A stretch of 11,778 nucleotides of DNA, taken from an uncultured Bacteroidota bacterium. GTDB taxonomy: Bacteria; Bacteroidota; Bacteroidia; Chitinophagales; Chitinophagaceae. The first letter of the stretch is position 1; every line of letters starts with the position of its first letter. A program made the position numbers and the translations under genes. The stretch covers positions 1-11,778 of the forward strand of contig CAMLGP010000028.1 in NCBI GenBank assembly GCA_946479535.1, in the 5' to 3' direction. This document shows positions 6,977 to 11,778 of the stretch, piece after piece. The notes below the pieces were generated by a model, which saw only the letters and a list, made by a program, of their open reading frames with translations, searched no databases and was not told the origin of the DNA.

Positions 6977-7894
6977 ATGGAATTAGCAAAAATTAAATCA
7001 TCGCTGGAAGACGGACTACTTTCTTTTCCTATTACCGATTTTGATGAAAAGGGACATTTTAAAGGCGACACGTATGCCGAACGTATCAAATGGTTTGTTA
7101 GTCATAAGGTATCTTCTGTTTTTGTAGCTGGTGGAACAGGTGAGTTCTTTTCTCTTTCGGCCAAGGAATACCAGGACATAATAAACATAGCTGTAAAAGA
7201 AGTAGCCGGAAAGATACCTGTTATTTCAAGTGTAGGCAGAAGTATCCCCGATGCCATAGCGTTTGCGAAAATGGCTGAACAGGCAGGCATTGATGCATTG
7301 CTGCTATTTCCACCTTACTTAACGGAATGCCCACAGGATGGAGTGTATGACTATGCCAGGGAGATTATTCAAAATACTACCCTGCCAGTGATTTATTATA
7401 ACCGGGGCAATGGTATTTTATCAGCAGAGTATATTAAGAAATTAGCAGATGCCTGTCCAAATTTAATTGGGCTGAAAGATGGCACAGGCAATATGCAGGA
7501 TCTGAATGATACTATTAAAACGGTTGGCAAGCGACTCTCCTATATTGGCGGTGTACCCACCGCAGAGATCATTGCAGAAGCGTATTTATCCATCGGAGTG
7601 AATACCTATTCTTCAGCCGCATTTAATTTTGTGCCTGAATTAGCCAATCATTTTTATAAAAGTCTTCGGGCGGGTGATCATGCTACCGTTGCAGAGATCA
7701 CCCGCAAGTTTTATATCCCATTGGTAAGATTGCGCAGTAAAAAGAATGGCTATGCAGTTAGTTTAATTAAAGCAGGGGCGAAAATAATTGGCAAAACTGC
7801 TGGAGATGTGCGCCCCCCATTGTCTATGCCTACGGAAGCAGAAGTGAAAGAATTGGAAAAGATAATATTAGAAAATAAAAGCAGCAGCTTCTAA
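6977..7894 (+). CDS. kdgD: 5-dehydro-4-deoxyglucarate dehydratase
   Basis: This DHDPS/NAL-family TIM-barrel enzyme (EC 4.2.1.41) turns 5-dehydro-4-deoxy-D-glucarate into 2,5-dioxopentanoate, CO2 and water. The 305-residue protein shows the KdgD-type start GLLSFPITDFD (13-23), the GGTGEFFSL loop (52-60), the tyrosine motif IYYNRGNG (139-146, Tyr141) and Schiff-base Lys167 in IGLKDGTG. SSAAFNFVPE matches the family's substrate-loop region. These features favour KdgD over dihydrodipicolinate synthase (GTTGE/YNVP pattern). It follows gudD by 102 bp. That gap holds TTTG (6875-6878) and a TAGTTTTT (6896-6903) that loosely resemble a promoter, so partly independent transcription is possible. The route is oxidative and non-phosphorylative and should feed 2-oxoglutarate. 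It is not the aldolase route (GarL) of E. coli. The gene ends 18 bp before the convergent mlaD, with no clear terminator between them. Confidence 0.92.
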   Translation: MELAKIKSSLEDGLLSFPITDFDEKGHFKGDTYAERIKWFVSHKVSSVFVAGGTGEFFSLSAKEYQDIINIAVKEVAGKIPVISSVGRSIPDAIAFAKMAEQAGIDALLLFPPYLTECPQDGVYDYAREIIQNTTLPVIYYNRGNGILSAEYIKKLADACPNLIGLKDGTGNMQDLNDTIKTVGKRLSYIGGVPTAEIIAEAYLSIGVNTYSSAAFNFVPELANHFYKSLRAGDHATVAEITRKFYIPLVRLRSKKNGYAVSLIKAGAKIIGKTAGDVRPPLSMPTEAEVKELEKIILENKSSSF

Positions 7895-7912
7895 TGATTT
7901 TATCTGATAAGT

Positions 7913-8938
7913 TTAATGAACACCAACAGCGGTACTATCCACTAAATTCTTTTTAGCTTCTTTAGCCTTCTTTCTAAAAAATCCTCTGAGTAAAAAGTTA
8001 TGCTGCAGGGCTTCCATATTTTCATCCAGTTTTTTAGATCCTGACTGAAGGTTACCCAACAGAAGTTGTAAATCATTTCCTGCCTTCGGGTCATTTAATA
8101 AAACACCAACAGGAGAATTGTTGCTGTTAAGATTGGCACTCACCTCACGAATGTTGTTGCTGGCAAGTTTCAGGTTTTCAGTTACTTCATTACCAGTTCT
8201 GGTTATTTCCTGAAATTGGGCCACTGCGGATTTCAGTCCGCTGAAAATAACAGTATCTGTGACCAGGTCGTTGGTCAATGATCCTTCAGACTGAAGCCGG
8301 GCGGTATACGCTGATATATTAGCGGTAAGACGTTGTGCATTGGCGGAGGCCTGTTTAAAGCCAGCAACGGCAACATCCAGGTTATTGGCGAGTACAGGGT
8401 CTGATAAAAGTTTGCCTGCGGCCCCTTTTCCCTCCAGGATCTGTTTACTTAGCAGTTTAATATTGGCAGTGATCTCCAAAAGATTTTTGTTGTTCTCCTG
8501 GAAAGTAGCCAGTACTTCATCCGTACTTAACCCATTTTCCACAGCCAGCACATCATCATCCCCGATTGGAGAAGAATTCTCAGAACCTCCATAGATCACT
8601 ACAATTTTATTACCTATAAAACCGTCTGAACTGACCTTGGCTTTTGCATCCTTCATAATAAAGGTCTGGGCATCGGACTCTATATTCATAAGTATCTCAA
8701 CCTGGGAGTGTCCTATAAATGATATCTTTTTTATAGTACCCACCTTTACCCCAAGGAACCATACATTATTACCTGCATGCAGCCCACCCGCATCATTGAA
8801 AATTGCCTTAACAGTAACTTTCTTTTCAAAAGTTTTCTTCTGATTCCCCAATGTTAATATGCCTGCAATAAAAATTGCCAGGCCCACTACTATAAAAATA
8901 CCAAGCGCTACTGCCCGTTTATTATTATTTGTTCTCAT
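7913..8938 (-). CDS. mlaD: MCE-domain lipid-binding protein MlaD
   Basis: This is the membrane-anchored substrate-binding subunit of an Mla-type lipid ABC transporter, working in the periplasm with MlaE and MlaF. The 341-residue protein has one N-terminal membrane segment (about 9-30). The MCE domain (about 39-117) contains the typical VWFLGVKVGTIKKI (59-72) and GFIGNKIV (106-113). A long, mostly helical C-terminal region (about 140-325) follows. It holds three spaced copies of a G-x(3)-G/N-x-L-[LV]-x-D-like motif (about 169-194, 218-243, 273-297) and ends with LQHNFLLRGFFRKK (311-324), a tail I recall as common in MCE proteins of this phylum. It is considerably longer than E. coli MlaD (183 residues), so the extra helices may form a coiled-coil barrel or channel; that is inference. 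It is the last gene of the operon, 3 bp after mlaF. Confidence 0.9.
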   Translation of the reverse strand: MRTNNNKRAVALGIFIVVGLAIFIAGILTLGNQKKTFEKKVTVKAIFNDAGGLHAGNNVWFLGVKVGTIKKISFIGHSQVEILMNIESDAQTFIMKDAKAKVSSDGFIGNKIVVIYGGSENSSPIGDDDVLAVENGLSTDEVLATFQENNKNLLEITANIKLLSKQILEGKGAAGKLLSDPVLANNLDVAVAGFKQASANAQRLTANISAYTARLQSEGSLTNDLVTDTVIFSGLKSAVAQFQEITRTGNEVTENLKLASNNIREVSANLNSNNSPVGVLLNDPKAGNDLQLLLGNLQSGSKKLDENMEALQHNFLLRGFFRKKAKEAKKNLVDSTAVGVH

Positions 8939-8941
8939 TTA

Positions 8942-9718
8942 TTACTGTATAAAATTGTAATCATAAAAACTTTTTATCCGTTCATCATTGGTTGCAAACA
9001 CTTCTTCAAAATTCCCCTCCCGAATAAATTTTCCGTCTATCATCATCACCAGCCTGTCTCCCGTACTTTTAGCACAGGCAAGGTCATGTGTGATAATTAT
9101 TGAACTGGTATGATATTTTTCCTGTACTTCATTAATCAGCTTATTGATCTCAATACTGGTAATTGGGTCCAAACCTGCAGTTGGCTCATCATACAACATA
9201 ATTTCTGGCTGAAGGATCAGGGTGCGGGCAATACCAATACGTTTGCGCTGACCACCGGAAAGCTCTGATGGCATCTGGTTGCCGGTATCAGATAAGCCGA
9301 CTGCTTCAAGCACCTCTGCCACTGCTTTATCAATCTGGGTCTGAGACAAATGCTTTGTATTTTGTACAAGGGGGAACTTGAGATTTTCACTAACAGTCAT
9401 GCTATCGTATAATGCACTATTTTGAAAAGAAAACCCCAGTTTGAGACGTAGGGCCCGTAACTGATTTCGATTGAGTGTTTCTACTTCCATTCCCAGCACA
9501 TTAACCTGACCTTCATCTGGCAACAGAAGACCGGCAATTATTTTGATCAAAACTGATTTACCCGTACCTGAACGACCAAGTACCACCACATTCTCTCCTC
9601 TATATACATCAAGATCAATACCGCGCAAAACCTGGTTGTCTCCAAATGATTTGTATAATCCGCGGATGGAGATCACCTTTTCCCTGTTATCGGCTGGTAT
9701 GTAAGCATTTTCTGTCAT
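8942..9718 (-). CDS. mlaF: Mla lipid transporter ATP-binding protein
   Basis: This is the cytoplasmic ATPase of the MlaEFD-type phospholipid transporter in the inner membrane. The 258-residue ABC protein is complete: Walker A GRSGTGKS (48-55, Lys54), Q-loop Gln99 in FSFQNSALYDSMTV, signature LSGGQRKRIGIAR (153-165), Walker B IMLYDEPTAGLD (173-184, Glu178) and H-loop His211 in IITHD. The signature with KR after SGGQ and the FQNSALYDSMTV stretch are typical of MlaF/Mkl-type ATPases rather than other importers. ATG 9718 lies 2 bp after the mlaE stop, and the gene ends 3 bp before mlaD, which indicates translational coupling. No MlaB-like STAS protein gene is found in the window, although E. coli MlaF works with one. 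Confidence 0.95.
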   Translation of the reverse strand: MTENAYIPADNREKVISIRGLYKSFGDNQVLRGIDLDVYRGENVVVLGRSGTGKSVLIKIIAGLLLPDEGQVNVLGMEVETLNRNQLRALRLKLGFSFQNSALYDSMTVSENLKFPLVQNTKHLSQTQIDKAVAEVLEAVGLSDTGNQMPSELSGGQRKRIGIARTLILQPEIMLYDEPTAGLDPITSIEINKLINEVQEKYHTSSIIITHDLACAKSTGDRLVMMIDGKFIREGNFEEVFATNDERIKSFYDYNFIQ

Positions 9719-9720
9719 TG

Positions 9721-10521
9721 TTAACCGCCTCTTAAGAAATTGGATATTTGAACGATAGTAATTTCTTCCATAAAAACCAGGAACATGGATGTTACAACCG
9801 CAGAGTTGGCCGCAATTCCTACGCCCATCGTTCCTTTACTTGCATGAAAGCCTTTATAACTACTTACAATGCCTATTGTAAAACCAAAAACAAGGGCCTT
9901 TACCAGGGAAGTGAAATAGTCAAGGAAACTAATGGAAGAAAAGGCGTTCTCGAAAAAAGTAATAAAACTGGTTTGCTCATGGGCATTTATATCCAGGAAA
10001 GAACCCATCATCCCTACAAATCCGCTATAAAAAGTTAATAAAGGCAGCATCAGGGTAATTGCCAGAACACGTGTAACCACCAGGAACTTATAGGGATTGA
10101 TAGCAGAAACCTCCATTGCATCTATCTGTTCCGTTACTTTCATGGAACCCAACTCGGCTCCAATGTTAGAACCAACCTTTCCAGAACATATTAAGGCGGT
10201 GACCAGTGGGGCCAATGCACGCATGATTGCAATAGATACTAAAGAAGGTAACCAGGAAGTTGCTCCAAAATCTGCCAGGGAAGGACGCGACTGCTTGGTA
10301 AATACCAGCCCTGTTATGAAACCAGTAAGGGAAATTAGTGGCAGGGACTTATACCCTATATTGTAACATTGCCTGAAGATCTCTTTAAATTGATAAGGAG
10401 GTTTTCCCACTTCACGAAAAAACCGAAAACCAAATGAAAAGGCATGCTGAACACCTATAAAGAAAGCATCCACCTTTTTCGATATAGTATATTTGACCGG
10501 CTTAGGGGCGTTTCCATCCAT
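9721..10521 (-). CDS. mlaE: Mla lipid transporter permease
   Basis: This is the inner-membrane permease of the Mla/MCE lipid transporter. The 266-residue protein matches the MlaE family length (about 260). It begins with an interfacial helical region (about 12-55) followed by roughly five hydrophobic segments (about 60-76, 93-113, 147-176, 205-221, 233-252). The family signature around the coupling helix is clear: SGKVGSNIGAELGSMKVTEQ (113-132), followed by IDAMEV. It is first in the operon mlaE-mlaF-mlaD. The ATG is at 10519-10521 on the minus strand, preceded by an A-rich stretch instead of a strong Shine-Dalgarno sequence. The upstream region shared with the divergent 72-residue gene holds an 8-bp inverted repeat 39-65 bp before the start. 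The direction of lipid transport cannot be read from the sequence. Confidence 0.94.
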   Translation of the reverse strand: MDGNAPKPVKYTISKKVDAFFIGVQHAFSFGFRFFREVGKPPYQFKEIFRQCYNIGYKSLPLISLTGFITGLVFTKQSRPSLADFGATSWLPSLVSIAIMRALAPLVTALICSGKVGSNIGAELGSMKVTEQIDAMEVSAINPYKFLVVTRVLAITLMLPLLTFYSGFVGMMGSFLDINAHEQTSFITFFENAFSSISFLDYFTSLVKALVFGFTIGIVSSYKGFHASKGTMGVGIAANSAVVTSMFLVFMEEITIVQISNFLRGG

Positions 10522-10559
10522 TTTTTAAGTCTTTGCTAGTGGCTGGGAGGTACGGGTAA

Positions 10560-10586
10560 GAATATCCACAGAATAACAGGATATTC
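10560..10586. promoter_or_regulatory. Inverted repeat upstream of mlaE
   Basis: GAATATCC (10560-10567) and GGATATTC (10579-10586) are a perfect 8-bp inverted repeat around an 11-bp spacer. Centre-to-centre distance is 19 bp, close to two helical turns, which suits a dimeric DNA-binding protein. In the mRNA it could also form a hairpin 39 nt before the mlaE ATG. No U-run follows on either strand, so a terminator is unlikely. Confidence 0.4.
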
Positions 10587-10677
10587 CCTTCCGCCTCTAT
10601 AAAACCATGGCTTTTATTCAATTATTATTGCATCAGTTGATTATTGAAATACTGCCATGTATAAGATGCAAGAATAC

Positions 10678-10715
10678 TGCCGGATAGACTGGTACACCTC
10701 CCGGCACTATTTTTA
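10678..10715 (+). promoter_or_regulatory. Terminator-like hairpin in the leader of the 72-residue gene
   Basis: TGCCGG (10678-10683) and CCGGCA (10701-10706) form a perfect 6-bp GC-rich stem with a 17-nt loop. It is followed after one base by TATTTTTA (10708-10715). On the plus strand this resembles a weak intrinsic terminator. No gene upstream on this strand needs one, so it might act as a leader attenuator 31 nt before the ATG at 10746. The same TATTTTTA is also a near match to the -7 box TAnnTTTG, so the two readings compete. Confidence 0.28.
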
Positions 10716-10745
10716 CAGGTTTATATGAAAGACTAAATAATAAAT

Positions 10746-10964
10746 ATGAGCCAGGCATTTGTAAAGGAAGAGGATGGACAATGGTTGCATGATCTGCCAC
10801 CTACATTACCTGCTTTAATCAACTACTTAACAGGGGAAAACAATGGAGTAAGAGTGTATGAAACAAAGGTCAGCATTCGAAAGGACGGCAAAGAATTACA
10901 CCATATGAGCAATGGGTTAAACTATTTTGTAAATGACACCCGGCAGTGGGAGATTGAATGGTAA
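10746..10964 (+). CDS. Small conserved-looking protein of unknown function (72 residues)
   Basis: I do not recognise a named family. The protein is acidic to neutral, has no signal peptide or membrane segment, contains no cysteine and has several tryptophans (14, 68, 72). It looks like a compact cytoplasmic beta-rich fold: WLHDLPPTLPALINYLT (13-29) is probably a short helix, followed by strands around ENNGVRVYETKVSIRKDGKE (31-50) and the ending RQWEIEW (66-72). Similar small proteins that begin MSQxFVKE and contain an ENNG motif are, as I remember them, widespread in Bacteroidota without known function. ATG 10746 lies in AT-rich sequence without a Shine-Dalgarno sequence. It is divergent from mlaE (224-bp shared upstream region) and convergent with the GH43 gene (50-bp gap without a clear terminator). 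Codon use looks like its neighbours, which supports a real gene. Confidence 0.7.
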   Translation: MSQAFVKEEDGQWLHDLPPTLPALINYLTGENNGVRVYETKVSIRKDGKELHHMSNGLNYFVNDTRQWEIEW

Positions 10965-11014
10965 GGCTTTTAGATAAGGCGTGTCAATAACAGAATAATA
11001 TATTTTCTTCCTAT

Positions 11015-11734
11015 TTACGGAGTTTTCAAATTCCATTTAGAATTATCGTTGTTAAAATCAAATTCCGCAAGTGTGGGAGTGCTATCTCCGGAAGATGCCA
11101 GCGCCAGCTTCTTTCCTGAATTAGGAACTGTCTTAGGCATTATTCTATAGGTACCATCCGTCAATTGATCGATACGCCATAATTGTTCGGGTGCGCCCGT
11201 AAATGCTGGTACAGTTATTACTTCTGCCTCAGCAGTTGCTGCTAGCGCCCGCTCCGTTCCTGCCAGTACAATTTTATAATAAGGGCCGCCTAAATATCCG
11301 GTTGTATCAGGGGCATCTGTTATCATCCATTTCTGTTGAGGACGTGACATGTAATCACCAATTCGTGCACCAATATTTCCGGTTGGCCAGGATTTTATTA
11401 CATCTGCCAATTCCTGGGGCGGAACAGGTTTAACAGGTTCATCGGTTGGACGGCCAAATCCACGAGGTCCACCAGCCATTCTTGTTAAATCAACAGCCAG
11501 CTCTAAAGCATATCCTCTTCTCACTGATTCAATTTCATAAGTTCCCTCTTTAAATTTTTCTCCTGCAACAGGCCATCCATCTTTCCAAAGGAGGGGAAGA
11601 ATTCCCAATACACTCCGGCCACCCTGTTCCAGATCCGCTTCATAATGGATGGACATTTTTTCAACTCCTTTCTCAAGGATCATATGCCCAAAATGACCAG
11701 GGCCAATTAATCCACCACGGGTAACAGCAACCAT
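11015..11734 (-). CDS. GH43 arabinanase-like enzyme with ricin-type lectin domain, C-terminal part
   Basis: The 239 residues read from ATG 11734 are the C-terminal part of a glycoside hydrolase family 43 enzyme resembling arabinan endo-1,5-alpha-L-arabinosidases. GLIGPGHFG (8-16) carries the conserved late-propeller histidine (His14). MSIHYEADLEQGG (27-39), followed by LLWKDGWPVAG (48-58) and the GTYEIES strand (64-70), form the end of the catalytic domain. Residues about 118-239 look like a ricin-type beta-trefoil with QKW (134-136), QLW (184-186) and SKW (232-234) motifs. The catalytic Asp/Glu residues would lie upstream and are not in the window. ATG 11734 is unlikely to be the true start because family sequence (AGGGK) continues upstream until an in-frame TGA at 11753-11755. 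The gene is broken or misread near the window edge. Arabinan side chains occur in pectin, which fits the aldarate cassette only loosely. Confidence 0.75.
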   Translation of the reverse strand: MVAVTRGGLIGPGHFGHMILEKGVEKMSIHYEADLEQGGRSVLGILPLLWKDGWPVAGEKFKEGTYEIESVRRGYALELAVDLTRMAGGPRGFGRPTDEPVKPVPPQELADVIKSWPTGNIGARIGDYMSRPQQKWMITDAPDTTGYLGGPYYKIVLAGTERALAATAEAEVITVPAFTGAPEQLWRIDQLTDGTYRIMPKTVPNSGKKLALASSGDSTPTLAEFDFNNDNSKWNLKTP

Positions 11735-11778
11735 TTTGCCACCCCCCGCGGATCAGTGAATTCAAGCTGAAGGAGCAG

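Noticed and set aside
7901..7911. Palindrome TTATC-T-GATAA between the convergent kdgD and mlaD genes
   Set aside because: The single-base centre cannot form a hairpin loop and the arms are AT-rich; it does not qualify as a bidirectional terminator.
9748..10366. Two plus-strand open frames of 96 and 89 codons
   Set aside because: Both lie opposite mlaE, which has clear family signatures; their translations are unstructured and lack motifs.
10638..10681. Direct repeat AATACTGCC (10638-10646 and 10673-10681)
   Set aside because: Only two 9-bp copies with a 35-bp step in an AT-rich spacer; chance is plausible and one copy overlaps the GC hairpin.

Overview
The window most likely comes from a member of the Bacteroidota, probably close to Chitinophagaceae. 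This is inferred from protein resemblance, moderate GC content (low 40s % by eye), the near absence of Shine-Dalgarno sequences before most genes, a TAnnTTTG-type -7 box, and a compact mlaE-mlaF-mlaD operon. No rRNA, tRNA, CRISPR array, insertion sequence or phage gene is visible.

Left region (1-2433, + strand): a small oxidative-stress or detoxification group. It starts with the C-terminal part of a small SrpA-like catalase fused in frame to an epoxide-hydrolase-type alpha/beta hydrolase. Catalase homology continues upstream to the window edge but is interrupted by two in-frame stops. A secreted cupin protein and a carboxymuconolactone-decarboxylase/AhpD-like protein with a CxxC motif follow.

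Central region (2498-7894, + strand): an aldaric-acid catabolic cassette, the clearest functional unit here. It holds a GntP-family permease (split by one in-frame TAG), galactarate dehydratase (garD), glucarate dehydratase (gudD) and 5-dehydro-4-deoxyglucarate dehydratase (kdgD). Both aldarates converge on 5-dehydro-4-deoxyglucarate, which KdgD decarboxylates and dehydrates to 2,5-dioxopentanoate. The last enzyme of the route, 2,5-dioxopentanoate dehydrogenase, which yields 2-oxoglutarate, is not in the window, and neither is a regulator. A possible -7 box and a hairpin at the predicted 5' end of the mRNA lie just before the permease.

Right region (7913-10521, - strand): an MlaE-MlaF-MlaD lipid transporter operon with 2-3 bp gaps, convergent with kdgD. 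The 224 bp upstream of mlaE, shared with a divergent small gene, holds two perfect inverted repeats. A conserved-looking 72-residue protein of unknown function follows (+), then the C-terminal part of a GH43 arabinanase-like enzyme with a ricin-type lectin domain (-), whose 5' end is broken near the right edge of the window.

I see no clearly new defence or mobile system. The most notable items are the catalase-hydrolase fusion with a decayed or misread 5' part, the single nonsense codon in the aldarate permease, the three-enzyme aldarate cassette, and a three-copy motif in MlaD. Both ends of the window show broken reading frames, so low sequence quality at contig ends must be considered before calling these genes biologically dead.
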